64,000 bases of DNA from Veillonella tobetsuensis (GTDB taxonomy: Bacteria > Bacillota > Negativicutes > Veillonellales > Veillonellaceae), in NCBI RefSeq assembly GCF_001078375.1, contig NZ_BBXI01000017.1, positions 1-64,000 on the forward strand, read 5' to 3'. The stretch's first letter is position 1. Each line of letters starts with the position of its first letter. Position numbers and translations under genes: made by a program. Positions 38,742-48,290 of this stretch are shown here, piece by piece. The notes under the pieces are model-generated. The model did no database searches. It saw only the letters and a program-made list of their open reading frames with translations, and was not told the origin of the DNA.

Positions 38742-39665
38742 ATGGATTTTCACCATTTAAAATACTTCGTAGAAGTAGCTGATCAAAAGAGCTTTAGTAA
38801 AGCAGCAAGAAATTTACATATCTCACAATCCGCGATTAGCCGCACAATAAAAGCATTAGAAGATGAATTAGGCGTTGTCCTTTTCATGCGTAATGCCAAA
38901 TCCGTAGAACTCACTGATGGTGGTACCATCTTTTTAACTCATGCAAAACGTGTTGTGTTCATGTTTGAACATTTAAAAACAGATTTTGAAAACGAATTTC
39001 GTTTGGAGCAAGATTCCATCCGTATTGGTATCCCTCCTATTACGGACGCACCAATTTTTGCACAATTATTAGGCGAATTTAAAAAGGTATATCCACAAAT
39101 TGATTTAGAATTATACGAACAAGGTTCTAAGAAGGTTGAAATCAGTGTTCAAGAAGGTCTAATCGATATTGGTATCATCTGTACAAAACCAAATCCTAAA
39201 GAATTTGAAGCTTTTTATCTTACATCTGATCCATTGTCCGTAATCCTTCCTAAAACTAGTCCACTAGCTAAAGAACCGGAAATTCGTTTAGAAATGCTTT
39301 CAGAGGAATCCTTCGTTCTCCATAAAGACGATTTCAATTTACATGATGAAATTATCAAAGCTTGTAAACACACAGGTTTCCAACCTCATATCGTTTTTGA
39401 AACGAGCCAACGTGATCTCATGTTACAAACTGTTAGTGCTGATCTTGCCATCGCCTTACTACCATCTCGCCTCTGTCCTGAGGTAGGTGAAAATACAGAG
39501 GTTGGTTCCAAGGTTGTAGTACGCCCTCTTGTTCCAGAAATCATCCATACATTATATGTTATCTGGAAAAAAGGTCACTACCTCTCCCATGCTTCTCGCT
39601 TGTGGTTAGACTTCGTTAACTCCAAATTACCATTACCTGGTCTACAATTGGAGGGCCACAAATAA
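38742..39665 (+). CDS. LysR-type transcriptional regulator
   Basis: The 307-aa protein starts at 38742 (MDFHHLKYFVEVADQKSFSK, SD GGGGG), not at 38667. The winged HTH runs to about residue 65 (ARNLHISQSAISRTIKALEDELG). A substrate-binding effector domain follows (IRIGIPPITD, EGLIDIGIICTKP, PLSVILPKTSPLAKEP). It is divergent from nifJ and may regulate it. A relic of a homologous gene lies at 42531. Its stop overlaps the next ATG. Confidence 0.9.
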   Translation: MDFHHLKYFVEVADQKSFSKAARNLHISQSAISRTIKALEDELGVVLFMRNAKSVELTDGGTIFLTHAKRVVFMFEHLKTDFENEFRLEQDSIRIGIPPITDAPIFAQLLGEFKKVYPQIDLELYEQGSKKVEISVQEGLIDIGIICTKPNPKEFEAFYLTSDPLSVILPKTSPLAKEPEIRLEMLSEESFVLHKDDFNLHDEIIKACKHTGFQPHIVFETSQRDLMLQTVSADLAIALLPSRLCPEVGENTEVGSKVVVRPLVPEIIHTLYVIWKKGHYLSHASRLWLDFVNSKLPLPGLQLEGHK

Positions 39666-40084
39666 TGAATAAACCATCTGGGCTCGCAGCAAAATTGCGG
39701 GCCCTTTTGAAAGCTAAAGAAACGCCTATGTGGGCTGTTATTTTGATTCTAATCACCGTTATCATTATTCAGCAAATCCAAATATCAGAATTACAATGGC
39801 GCGTTGATGAAGATCATGATGGATCCTCTATCGAAAGTGTCGCTGGTCGACTTTATATTTTAGAAGGTATGGCCAATAAACACGCCGATCAAATTGAGGA
39901 ACTAGAAACATATATCCGTCAATTACAAAATGATGGTGCCAGATATGACTGGGAACTCAAACAATTAGAATGGTTACATCCAGAACTCAAGGTAATTCCT
40001 CCTGACGGGAATCCTAACCCTTTGAAATCGACAGATCTCAACCTAGATATGAACCCTGGAAAAGTGCCTGATGTAAAGAAATAG
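39665..40084 (+). CDS. Membrane-anchored coiled-coil protein, unknown
   Basis: The 139-aa protein has a basic N-terminus, one membrane helix (WAVILILITVIIIQQIQI, about 31-48) and a heptad-rich outer segment (LYILEGMANKHADQIEELET). A Pro/Asn-rich tail (PPDGNPNPLKST) ends it. Its ATG overlaps the LysR stop (TAATG), so the two are coupled. I recognise no family. Confidence 0.65.
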   Translation: MNKPSGLAAKLRALLKAKETPMWAVILILITVIIIQQIQISELQWRVDEDHDGSSIESVAGRLYILEGMANKHADQIEELETYIRQLQNDGARYDWELKQLEWLHPELKVIPPDGNPNPLKSTDLNLDMNPGKVPDVKK

Positions 40085-40087
40085 AAT

Positions 40088-40156
40088 AAAGAGCTATATC
40101 TATAGATAGCACCGATACCATGTGTATAAGTGTATTAAAGATATAGCTCTTTTTAT
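40088..40156. terminator. Bidirectional terminator
   Basis: AAAGAGCTATATCT and AGATATAGCTCTTTTT are perfect arms around a long loop, with a T run on the plus strand. It lies between convergent genes. Confidence 0.8.
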
Positions 40157-40175
40157 TTGCCAATTAATTCTATAT

Positions 40176-41492
40176 TTAGTTATCCTTATGTTCCATTGAT
40201 TTTGGTAATGTTAAAATCAATAGACCTGCGAGGAACATACAAGCGCCCATTACATAGTAGCCCATTGCAAAGCTACCAGTATGTCCGTTGATAAAACCAA
40301 GCATATAAGGGCCTACCCAACCGCCTACATTACCAGAGGAATTAATAAGTCCCATAGCGCCTGCTGCAGCTGCACCCGATAAGAATGTAGTTGGCATTGT
40401 CCACCATACGCCCATGCCGCCATATACGCCTACAGCCGTTAAACAGATGAATAACAAGCTAATTTCAGGTGATGGACTATGTGGTGTAGCAATAAAACCT
40501 ATGGTACCAACAAATAATGTGGTCGCCACATGCCAACGTTTTTCATTTCGTTTCTCTGAGGAGTAGCCACAGAACACTTGTACCAATAAGGCGGCACTCA
40601 TTGGAATAGCAATCGACCACGCTACAACACTTGGTGGCCATCCAGATAAGCTTTTAAGCACTTGTGGCATCCAGAAACTGAATCCCCAGAACCCAATAAC
40701 CCACAAGAAATAAATCAATGCTAATCGCAATACCTTTGGATCTTTCAAGGCCTGCCAAATTGTGTATTTCTTTACGGATTGTTTTTCAGCTTCTTCCTTG
40801 GCAAGCTCTTCTTTGATATATGCTTTCTCCGCAGCAGTTACCCAAGCAGCCTCTTCTGGTTTTTCTTTCATCCAGAATGCAAAAATGAAAGCAAACACAA
40901 CGGCTGGTATTGCTTCTACAATAAACAATGTGCGCCATCCGTGTAAACCAAAGAAGGTCGTATCGAGCAATACGCCGGCTAATGGACCACCAATAATATT
41001 GGAGAATAACAGAGATGTAAGCATTAAGGAAATCGCTTTTGCCCGCTCTCTCGGTAAAAACCAATTAGGTATTAATAAGGAATAAATAACTGGATATAAT
41101 GACGCTTCACATAAACCTAACAGGAATCGATATAAGAAGAACTCCCACTCTGTCGTCATTGTTGTCATGAGGACACACACAATGCCCCAACTAAACATGA
41201 TACGCGCTACCCAATGCATCGCATTAAATCTCGCTGCTAACAGAGATGCAGGGACTTCAAATAAAACATAGCCAATAAAGAATATACCTGCGCCCATACC
41301 GAATATTTCTGGTGTTAACCATGGTAAATTCTCTTTCATGGTCAAGCCTGCATAGGCGATATTTACACGGTCTAAAAAGGCAATAATAGAAACAATAAAT
41401 AATGGTAGGATGACATGCAACATACGCCGCCTTGTAAAATCCTTAAAATCGATGGCCCCACTTTGAGGCTCTGGTACAGATGATGAGTTCAT
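40176..41492 (-). CDS. MFS permease, anion:cation symporter (ACS) type
   Basis: The 438-aa protein has 12 predicted helices. FLDRVNIAYAGLTMKENLPW in helix 1 and the FGMGAGIFFIGYVLFEVPASLL motif in helix 2 are typical of the ACS family (tartrate, hexuronate or phthalate carriers). The central loop is charged (KEELAKEEAEKQSVKKYT). The substrate is unknown, probably an organic acid. It is monocistronic, with no catabolic gene beside it. Confidence 0.85.
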   Translation of the reverse strand: MNSSSVPEPQSGAIDFKDFTRRRMLHVILPLFIVSIIAFLDRVNIAYAGLTMKENLPWLTPEIFGMGAGIFFIGYVLFEVPASLLAARFNAMHWVARIMFSWGIVCVLMTTMTTEWEFFLYRFLLGLCEASLYPVIYSLLIPNWFLPRERAKAISLMLTSLLFSNIIGGPLAGVLLDTTFFGLHGWRTLFIVEAIPAVVFAFIFAFWMKEKPEEAAWVTAAEKAYIKEELAKEEAEKQSVKKYTIWQALKDPKVLRLALIYFLWVIGFWGFSFWMPQVLKSLSGWPPSVVAWSIAIPMSAALLVQVFCGYSSEKRNEKRWHVATTLFVGTIGFIATPHSPSPEISLLFICLTAVGVYGGMGVWWTMPTTFLSGAAAAGAMGLINSSGNVGGWVGPYMLGFINGHTGSFAMGYYVMGACMFLAGLLILTLPKSMEHKDN

Positions 41493-41607
41493 ATGAATCC
41501 TTTCTACTTACTATATGATACGTACCATAATATATTAAAAAAACAAATGTCCTCTGTCAATGATATTATATAGAATATAGGAATAACGAATTAGAATATG
41601 TAACATA

Positions 41608-41675
41608 CAAAAAGCACCTTATATCTGTTATGTAAAATCTCCATAAAGATTTCTAACAGTATATAAGGTGCTTTC
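41608..41675. terminator. Terminator after the BI-1 family gene
   Basis: AAAGCACCTTATAT and ATATAAGGTGCTTT are perfect outer arms, extended by CTGTTA/TAACAG, around a long loop. T-rich flanks follow on the minus strand. Confidence 0.82.
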
Positions 41676-41693
41676 ACATACACTATTCAGATA

Positions 41694-42440
41694 TTAGCGT
41701 CTGTTACCAAAGATACGCAACAAAGATAAGAACAAGTTAATGAAATCGAGATACAAGCTAAGTGCACCAGCAATTTCAATACGATCTAAAATCGTTTCAT
41801 CTTCAGATAGTGCCAATTGAGTAACACTGTTTTTAATCATGTTCATATCAACAGCCGTAAAAATGGAAAATACCACGACCCCAATGTAGCCAAGAATCAA
41901 GCTAATTGTACTATAACTAATGGAACTAAGATATGGAATCGAAAAATACGATGCTGCCATAAATACAAGACTTACGATAATCATACCAAATATAGCAGCC
42001 ACTAAGTACGGTGTTAATCCGGCTAAATTCTTCTTAGTTGTAAGGCCTACAATAGAAAAGGCAACGAAGAACGCCAATGCTCCAATCAATGCTGGTACAG
42101 TAGCTTCCATGATGCCATATGCTAACGAAACAAGTGATAAGGTAACGCCATTCAATGCACTATAGATGAAGAACATCGCATATAGGGACATAACATTGGC
42201 CTTATACGTGCGCATGCTAAACAAGAATACCACCGCTACTTCTGCAATCAATAAAATATTAAAATTGCTAGCTGCAAAGCGCGCCCATGACGGATTCATT
42301 AGCGTCGCAATACCAATACCCAATGTGGTCAATAAACCAACAACCATCCATAAAATAGAGCCCTTTAACCGTTGAGATACAATACTTTCTACCAATGCTA
42401 CATCATTAGCATTTGGCGTTTGTGTCATATATGGATTCAT
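41694..42440 (-). CDS. Bax inhibitor-1 family membrane protein (YbhL/YccA-like)
   Basis: The 248-aa protein has seven hydrophobic segments. It has the BI-1 signature region (YSALNGVTLSLVSLAYG) and a C-terminal DMNMIKNSV...IAGALSLYLDFINLFLSLLRIFG segment with the conserved Asp. Family members are pH-sensitive Ca2+ leak channels or FtsH-linked proteins. Its role here is unknown. It appears monocistronic. Confidence 0.9.
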   Translation of the reverse strand: MNPYMTQTPNANDVALVESIVSQRLKGSILWMVVGLLTTLGIGIATLMNPSWARFAASNFNILLIAEVAVVFLFSMRTYKANVMSLYAMFFIYSALNGVTLSLVSLAYGIMEATVPALIGALAFFVAFSIVGLTTKKNLAGLTPYLVAAIFGMIIVSLVFMAASYFSIPYLSSISYSTISLILGYIGVVVFSIFTAVDMNMIKNSVTQLALSEDETILDRIEIAGALSLYLDFINLFLSLLRIFGNRR

Positions 42441-42530
42441 AAGAACCTCCTTGCTATTTGTAGTTTATATAGTTTGTTATCTATCTATATATTATACTAA
42501 AAATTCTTATTCAACGCCATAAAAACACAT

Positions 42531-42610
42531 TGTATAAAACCAAATCATAAAGAATTTGAGTCCTTCTACCTCACTAGTGACCCACTTTCTGTTATCGCTC
42601 CTAAAAAAAC
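42531..42610 (+). pseudogene. Relic of a LysR-type regulator gene
   Basis: About 26 codons on the plus strand read C-KPN-KEFESFYLTSDPLSVIAPKK, matching residues of the LysR protein at 39180-39260 (TKPNPKEFEAFYLTSDPLSVILPK). No start, stop-defined frame or flanking parts of the gene remain, so this is a gene fragment left by deletion. It runs into the cupin gene's terminator. Confidence 0.75.
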
Positions 42611-42662
42611 ACTTTATAGTATGAATATATCTCTATCACAAGATAAGAAAATACTATAAAGT
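42603..42662 (-). terminator. Terminator after the cupin gene
   Basis: ACTTTATAGTAT and ATACTATAAAGT are perfect 12-bp arms followed on the minus strand by GTTTTTTTAGG. Confidence 0.82.
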
Positions 42663-42671
42663 ACTTTCATA

Positions 42672-43028
42672 TTAATTAGTAGTAACAGGATCATAATCAG
42701 ACGGCACCGGAGCAACGATACTCACAAAGACAATATCTTCCGTTCCAGTATTTTTTGCACCATGACATTCACCCTTTTTAGATACTATAACTTGCCCCTT
42801 TGTAAAAGGCACCTCTGTATCAGGTGTTGGATAAAATACACCCTTGCCTTGCAATATAACCCATATATCATCAGAGTGATGATGATAATGTTTTGGTAAG
42901 GTTTGACCAGGTTTAATAACCCATACTGAACCACCTGTGGAATCAGTTTGATAAAATGGCGTCCTAACAGCATTCTCCAAACTTTCAACTTTCACAAGTT
43001 CCATATCAAAAACACGTTGATTACTCAT
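42672..43028 (-). CDS. Cupin-domain protein
   Basis: The start at 43028 (MSNQRVFDMELVK, SD GGTGAGGG) is preferred over 43049. The 118-aa protein is a single cupin barrel. Motif 1 is PKHYHHHSDDIWVILQGKG with three His and a following polar metal site. Motif 2 is GECHGAKNTGTEDI. The substrate is unknown; such small cupins act as isomerases, dioxygenases or binders. It lies 28 bp after the DUF4261-like gene and is probably co-transcribed. Confidence 0.82.
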   Translation of the reverse strand: MSNQRVFDMELVKVESLENAVRTPFYQTDSTGGSVWVIKPGQTLPKHYHHHSDDIWVILQGKGVFYPTPDTEVPFTKGQVIVSKKGECHGAKNTGTEDIVFVSIVAPVPSDYDPVTTN

Positions 43029-43056
43029 AATACCCTCACCTTTCATCAATTAACGA

Positions 43057-43932
43057 CTAACGAGTTCCTGAAGCATATTCACCCATATTTACATCAAGCA
43101 CTGCTCTCACCGGTTGAATTAGAGAATCCTCATAATGCAATGTCCATTGCACATTTGAATCCAATTCTCCATTCTCTAGGCCGCTAATAGTATCACCATC
43201 ACCCACAGGATTGTCATTTTCTAAAATAAAATACAGCATATTATATGCATGAATAACTACATCATCAGGATTCATACCATGAAAGTGATACTGTACATCA
43301 GGCAAGAATAAGGTGCTCATCCCCACCGAGTCAACCATCATATCTTCTGTACCTTGAATGTTAAAATATCGCACATTAACTGCATAATCAATAAAACGAG
43401 TTACAGCCTTATCTGGATAATTTTCAATCGATTCACGACTTAAAAACTTACGAGATGGACCAAAGACAACGGCCTTACAAGCCGGATATAATTCTAACAA
43501 AGCATCTACATACTTTACGAGCATATCAGCACGCTGTTTTGACTCTAAACCAGCAGCTAACATATCCGTAGCAAATACTCTATATTCGCACTCTGCCAAC
43601 AAGTCATCTACATTGGGACAATTCCATACCTGACTACGATCAAAATCGTCTAATACAGGCTTATCAATTTTCTCACATTTTGTAATCATCAATGTTGGAG
43701 GAACCTCTGCATCATTATCCTCATAATGCACCTTATAATTCTGAGGTGCAAAACCAGCTGAATCCGCCCCATAACTAAAACAATCTACAGTGCCTAAGTG
43801 CTTTGTAAATACCTCAACCATATGCTCACGGTCAAGTATATCACAATGCTCCGCCATCAGCAACTCAACAAAAAAGATACCACCAGGACGATCTGAAGTA
43901 TCCGTTAAATCCTGCTTAAATACTTGGCTCAT
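43057..43932 (-). CDS. DUF4261-like protein, unknown function
   Basis: The 291-aa protein is soluble, with the pattern remembered for DUF4261 proteins: FFVELLMAEHCDILDREHM near the start, AVVFGPSRKFLS in the middle, and the C-terminal LPDVQYHFHGMNPDDVVIHAYNMLYFI region. There is no signal peptide or known catalytic motif. It is in one direction with the cupin gene and the two unknown genes upstream. The family name is from memory of the motif. Confidence 0.65.
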   Translation of the reverse strand: MSQVFKQDLTDTSDRPGGIFFVELLMAEHCDILDREHMVEVFTKHLGTVDCFSYGADSAGFAPQNYKVHYEDNDAEVPPTLMITKCEKIDKPVLDDFDRSQVWNCPNVDDLLAECEYRVFATDMLAAGLESKQRADMLVKYVDALLELYPACKAVVFGPSRKFLSRESIENYPDKAVTRFIDYAVNVRYFNIQGTEDMMVDSVGMSTLFLPDVQYHFHGMNPDDVVIHAYNMLYFILENDNPVGDGDTISGLENGELDSNVQWTLHYEDSLIQPVRAVLDVNMGEYASGTR

Positions 43933-43953
43933 ATGCTCTCTCCTAATTTTTAA

Positions 43954-44955
43954 CTATTGTTCTGACGAGTGTATTAATTTATACCATTTTACAATACCTT
44001 CAGGGATTAGATAATTTACACTTTCCATCTTAGACTTTACCCATAGATATAAGTCATTTGGAGCAATAATATGAATCGAATCACTTTGAATATTGGAATT
44101 TTTTATCTCACCTTCCGATGTAAATAGATATACTTCTTTTTTTCGTTTCTGATCATCTACCAAATCAATATACTTAATAAAATCTAAAGCAACATTTCCT
44201 TTTTTAACTTGAGGATATGCAAGCATCCCATTTTCTGGATTTACTAATACACATTCATATAGCTCAGTTGCAATTTTATTCGTAGATGGGATTGTCACAT
44301 AACCTTTACGATCATATAAATATAAACAAACTAAATCCTCACAATCATTTGGAGATAAACAATCATAAAATAATTGTTGTAAAAATTCTTCTTTTGAATT
44401 CTCTAATATCAAAGGTTTTCCCCAAAATGCATATTCAGCATACTCAAACATATAGTCTTTATTTATACGTTGAATAGTTCGACCGCGAATAAAAGCTGTT
44501 GCTACTGCACCTGGTACCTGGCTTTCATCACCAATCCGTTCCCACTTAACCTCTGTAATTTGATTAGCAGCATCAAAATCTAATGCATCATCATCGCTGT
44601 TATAAATATACTCAGATTTTTCAGTTACATGCCCTAGATAATAAATACCATTATCACGCATCCAAATATAGTCACCCTTTTCAACTTCCGTTAGCATATC
44701 AACAGCAATCAACCGTTTTTTACGATTTATCCCATATAAACCATAAGTTCTAACAACATCATAATACTGATTTATATCTTCTATATTTTTACGTTTTTCT
44801 TGTATTTCAATTATAGCCTCAGGGTTATAATTCTTTATGTGGTCATCCTTAATACTCCACCCTAAAGCAGCAACATCATTATCTAAACAATACTTTGAAA
44901 TTTTTTCTCCACTGCTACTATCTGTTCTTGTTTGTAATCTCCACACAGTTCCCAT
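43954..44955 (-). CDS. Unknown protein, possible PUA-like plus Mrr-like nuclease
   Basis: The start at 44955 (MGTVWRLQTRT) has GGAGG 8 nt upstream. The 333-aa protein begins with a compact beta-type domain (WRLQTRTDSSSGEKISKYC, GDYIWMRDNGIYYLGHV) that resembles PUA/EVE-like modules. The C-terminal half has IPSTNKIATELYECVLVNP followed by AYPQVKKG. A TELYE...QVK arrangement recalls Mrr-type PD-(D/E)xK nucleases with QxK. This is weak structural inference. The gene follows an unknown 166-aa ORF with 32 bp between them. Confidence 0.5.
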   Translation of the reverse strand: MGTVWRLQTRTDSSSGEKISKYCLDNDVAALGWSIKDDHIKNYNPEAIIEIQEKRKNIEDINQYYDVVRTYGLYGINRKKRLIAVDMLTEVEKGDYIWMRDNGIYYLGHVTEKSEYIYNSDDDALDFDAANQITEVKWERIGDESQVPGAVATAFIRGRTIQRINKDYMFEYAEYAFWGKPLILENSKEEFLQQLFYDCLSPNDCEDLVCLYLYDRKGYVTIPSTNKIATELYECVLVNPENGMLAYPQVKKGNVALDFIKYIDLVDDQKRKKEVYLFTSEGEIKNSNIQSDSIHIIAPNDLYLWVKSKMESVNYLIPEGIVKWYKLIHSSEQ

Positions 44956-44987
44956 GGCATTAACCTCCAAATTAAATAATACAAACT

Positions 44988-45488
44988 TCATACAATAAAT
45001 ACATTACCTTTTAATTTATAGTATACAGGATGATATTCAGTACTACAAATCGCCATCCATCGTTTTACAAACTTCTCAAAATCAATGTTATAATTACAAT
45101 TTAATAGAATTTGCATAGAGTTTTGTAATAGATATACTCGTTCAATTTCTAATCTATCTATTAAAGAATTTCTTATAAGTTCCCCTTCAACAACTTGTTT
45201 AAATCTTGCATATAAATAATCAATACACTGATTTTTATATCCAAGTTTATAATTGCTAGCCACAAATAAACTACGATATGATAATGCACTCGGAAGAAAA
45301 GATTCCCATTCTAGTATTTCATGTCCATCTTCAACCATTCTAATATACATATCATTAATATCAATATAATCTCGAATCCAACATTCAACCATTAAGTAAA
45401 TATTTAATTCTTGCTCCATTAAGTCATCTATATAAAAATCCTTTAATCCATCTATATCAAATTCTACATTAGCCCTATATTGATACAT
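44988..45488 (-). CDS. Hypothetical protein
   Basis: The start at 45488 (MYQYRANVEFDIDGLKD, SD GGGGG) is preferred over 45515. The 166-aa protein is rich in Tyr, Ile and Asn, acidic at the N-terminus and probably helical and soluble. I recognise no motif. AT content is higher than in neighbouring core genes, as in the adjacent unknown gene, which fits recent acquisition. Confidence 0.55.
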   Translation of the reverse strand: MYQYRANVEFDIDGLKDFYIDDLMEQELNIYLMVECWIRDYIDINDMYIRMVEDGHEILEWESFLPSALSYRSLFVASNYKLGYKNQCIDYLYARFKQVVEGELIRNSLIDRLEIERVYLLQNSMQILLNCNYNIDFEKFVKRWMAICSTEYHPVYYKLKGNVFIV

Positions 45489-45633
45489 AGATATCCCCCT
45501 AATATATAACCACATTCTTTTATATAGATATTATAACTTTATAAATGCCCAAATTTTCACCCATAGCATCATATTTAATATGTAAAAATCTCACATTACC
45601 CCCTCCCTACAGTCCTATAATTCATAAAAATAC

Positions 45634-45707
45634 AAAAAGACCCTCTCCGTGGTCCGTAGAGGAACTTCAGGCATGTGTGAGTCCTAGGACCATGGAGAGG
45701 GTCTTTG
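45634..45707. terminator. Terminator after citF
   Basis: AAAGACCCTCTCCGTGGTCC and GGACCATGGAGAGGGTCTTT form a 20-bp stem with one mismatch, followed by TTTTTGT on the minus strand. It lies about 80 bp past the citF stop. Confidence 0.88.
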
Positions 45708-45787
45708 TATTATTTAATCAGCGTGGGATGGTGATACCACCAGCGGAACCGCACAGTATCTAACCGTGCTCCACATCACCAACTCAA

Positions 45788-47335
45788 TTATAGAGGTTTA
45801 CGAACCACGTCGATGATAGAGCCATCGCGGTATTCTACGATTGCGATGATGTCTTCGTCTTTGTCAGATACAGGAATATCTTGTGGTTTACCAACTAAGT
45901 CGAATGCTAATTGTTGTAATTCTTCAATTGTGTAGATAGGCAAGTTGCTATCTTTGAAGCGTTCAATCAAATCAGTACGAGCTGGGTTGATTGCAATACC
46001 GTATTCAGTAACGAGTACGTCAACGGAAGAGCCTGGTGTAATTACAGTTGCTACTTTATCACGGATCATTGGCAAGCGACCACGGATCAATGGGCAAGTA
46101 ATAACCGTGCATTTAGCACCTGCTGCTGTATCAGAGTGACCGCCAGAAGCGCCCATCAATACACCGTTAGAGTCTGTCATTACGTTTACGTTGAAATCAA
46201 GGTCGATTTCAGTAGCACCAAGGAATACTACGTCTAGGTAGTTTGTAGTGCAGTCTGTCCATGGGTTAGCGTACATGGAAGCAGACATTTCGATATGTGC
46301 AGGGTTTTTATCCAATGATGCAGCTGCAGTAGTATCGAATGTTTGAGTATCATAGATAGCTTTGATCAAACCTTCTTCAAGCATACCAGTTAAGATACCA
46401 GTAGCACCACCGATAGCAAAGCCACCAGCTTCACCGCGTTTGCGAAGTTTTTCAGCGATGAATTTTGCTACAGTCAATGGAGCACCACCAGCGCCCAATT
46501 GGAATACGAAACCTTCTTTGATGATACCCGCTTGGTCAAGGAATTCACCAGCTAGTTCAGCGATTTTAATTTGAATAGGGTTCTTAGTGAAGCCAATTGC
46601 ACCAGAAGCAATACCTTCTGGATCGCCGATGCTTTCAACAGGAACAACATAATCTACATCTGTTTGAGGGATGGCATAGTTGTGTACATAGTCAACCAAG
46701 TTATCAGTGATGATAACAGTTGTATCTGCATAGTGAGAGTCAACCTTAGCATAGCCAAGTGCGCCACATGCGGATTTACCCATACGACCAGTTGCATTGC
46801 CGCGAGGGTCAGCTGTAGGAGCAGCCATGAAAGCTACGTCGATATGAACTTCGCCAGATTCGATAGCACGAGCACGGCCACCATGAGGACGAATGACTAC
46901 AGGGCGTTTTAATACGCCAGGGTTTTGTGTTAAGAATTTACCAAGACGATCGCGAAGACCAGATGTTTCGAGAGCTGTAACAGTACCGTCTTGAATCATT
47001 TCTACCAAGAAGTCATGGCATGGAGACAAGGAAGAAGAAGCGATTGTAATATCTTTAATGCCTTTCGCTTGAACGCGTTCCATAACCATTTTCATAACAT
47101 AGTCGCCATTGCGCAAATGATGATGGAAGGACAATGTCATGCCATCTTTTACGCCAGCTTTTTCGATTGCTTCATCGATGGAAGCAAGAACTTTATTAGT
47201 ACCAACACGGCTCATATGAACAGGTTTACCTGCACGTTTTGCCTTAGGTTCAATTGCGAATTCACCTTGATATACTTCGCGACCTTCTAGTGCTGGGATA
47301 TTTGTTGGGATATCGCGACCTACTTTATTTAACAT
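45788..47335 (-). CDS. citF: Citrate lyase alpha subunit (citrate CoA-transferase type)
   Basis: The 515-aa protein matches CitF in length and motifs: GMTLSFHHHLRNGDYV, GAGGAPLTVAKFIAEKL, GMLEEGLIKAIYDTQTFD and ITPGSSVDVLVTEYGIAINPAR. In the classic lyase it swaps acetyl-ACP for citryl-ACP. Its start lies 11 nt inside the citE end. It is the last gene of the cluster. Confidence 0.92.
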   Translation of the reverse strand: MLNKVGRDIPTNIPALEGREVYQGEFAIEPKAKRAGKPVHMSRVGTNKVLASIDEAIEKAGVKDGMTLSFHHHLRNGDYVMKMVMERVQAKGIKDITIASSSLSPCHDFLVEMIQDGTVTALETSGLRDRLGKFLTQNPGVLKRPVVIRPHGGRARAIESGEVHIDVAFMAAPTADPRGNATGRMGKSACGALGYAKVDSHYADTTVIITDNLVDYVHNYAIPQTDVDYVVPVESIGDPEGIASGAIGFTKNPIQIKIAELAGEFLDQAGIIKEGFVFQLGAGGAPLTVAKFIAEKLRKRGEAGGFAIGGATGILTGMLEEGLIKAIYDTQTFDTTAAASLDKNPAHIEMSASMYANPWTDCTTNYLDVVFLGATEIDLDFNVNVMTDSNGVLMGASGGHSDTAAGAKCTVITCPLIRGRLPMIRDKVATVITPGSSVDVLVTEYGIAINPARTDLIERFKDSNLPIYTIEELQQLAFDLVGKPQDIPVSDKDEDIIAIVEYRDGSIIDVVRKPL

Positions 47336-48290
47336 CGTATTCTGCTCCTTCCTCTAATTCAACTTTAATGCCTGCTGCACGAGCTTTATCAACTACGCGT
47401 TGTGCACGAACTACGATAGGACCATCGATCATCTTACCATCTACGGAAATTACGCCTTTATTGTTGCGCAATGCATCAGCATAGCTGTTCAATACCTTAA
47501 CGGAATGAGCGATTTCTTTTTCATCAGGAGTGAATACTTCGTGGATAATTTTGATTTGGCTTGGGTGGATGCAAGATTTGCCGTCATAACCCAATGCTTT
47601 AATGAATTCAACTTCTTCGCGGAAACCTTGAGGGTCTTTTACGTCAGAGAATACAGTATCGATTACGCGGATACCTGCTTCGCGTGCTGCATGAAGGATT
47701 GTTTGACGAGCAAACAACAATTCAACAGCTGGTTTATGTTTACCTGTGCGAAGATCGGCACGGTAGTCTTCAGCGCCAAGAGCGATAGCAACTACGCGAG
47801 GACCATGGCAGATTTCACGAACATTGTACAAGCCACGAACGGATTCAATAGCTACGATAATGTTGATTGTACCTTCTGGCCAGCCATTAGCTTTTTCCAC
47901 TTCTTCAATTTTCTTCGCTACGATTTCAACTTCGGATACGTCTTCAGTTTTAGGTAAACGAATCATATCAGGTTTAGCTGGAACGATAACATCAAGATCA
48001 TCATAACCATAAGGAGTTTGTGTAGGATGGTTGATACGAACAACTGTTTCAGCGTGGAATTTACGGGATTTCAATGCTTCTGCAGTCAAAAGACGAGCTG
48101 TGTCTTTTTCTGTAATAGGCACGGAATCTTCGATATCGATCATGATGGAGTCAGAGCCGTGGATATCAGCACTGTTAATCATTTTTGGTGTATTACCAGG
48201 AACGAACATCATGGAACGGGATAAGCGTTTTTTAGCCGCTTCTGTAAGCGGATTAGTTTTTACTTCTGGAAATGTTTTATCGTTAGCCAT
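47325..48290 (-). CDS. citE: Citrate lyase beta subunit (citryl lyase type)
   Basis: The 321-aa protein is a HpcH/HpaI-fold lyase. It has MFVPGNTPKMINSADIHGSDSIMIDIEDSV (N-terminal block), a catalytic acidic site in IIVAIESVRGL and LGAEDYRADL, and GYDGKSCIHPSQI. It cleaves citryl-thioester to acetyl-thioester and oxaloacetate. Its ATG overlaps the citD stop (TAATG) and its end overlaps citF, so the three subunits are translationally coupled. A short extra N-terminus (about 20 residues) precedes the family core. Confidence 0.92.
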   Translation of the reverse strand: MANDKTFPEVKTNPLTEAAKKRLSRSMMFVPGNTPKMINSADIHGSDSIMIDIEDSVPITEKDTARLLTAEALKSRKFHAETVVRINHPTQTPYGYDDLDVIVPAKPDMIRLPKTEDVSEVEIVAKKIEEVEKANGWPEGTINIIVAIESVRGLYNVREICHGPRVVAIALGAEDYRADLRTGKHKPAVELLFARQTILHAAREAGIRVIDTVFSDVKDPQGFREEVEFIKALGYDGKSCIHPSQIKIIHEVFTPDEKEIAHSVKVLNSYADALRNNKGVISVDGKMIDGPIVVRAQRVVDKARAAGIKVELEEGAEYDVK

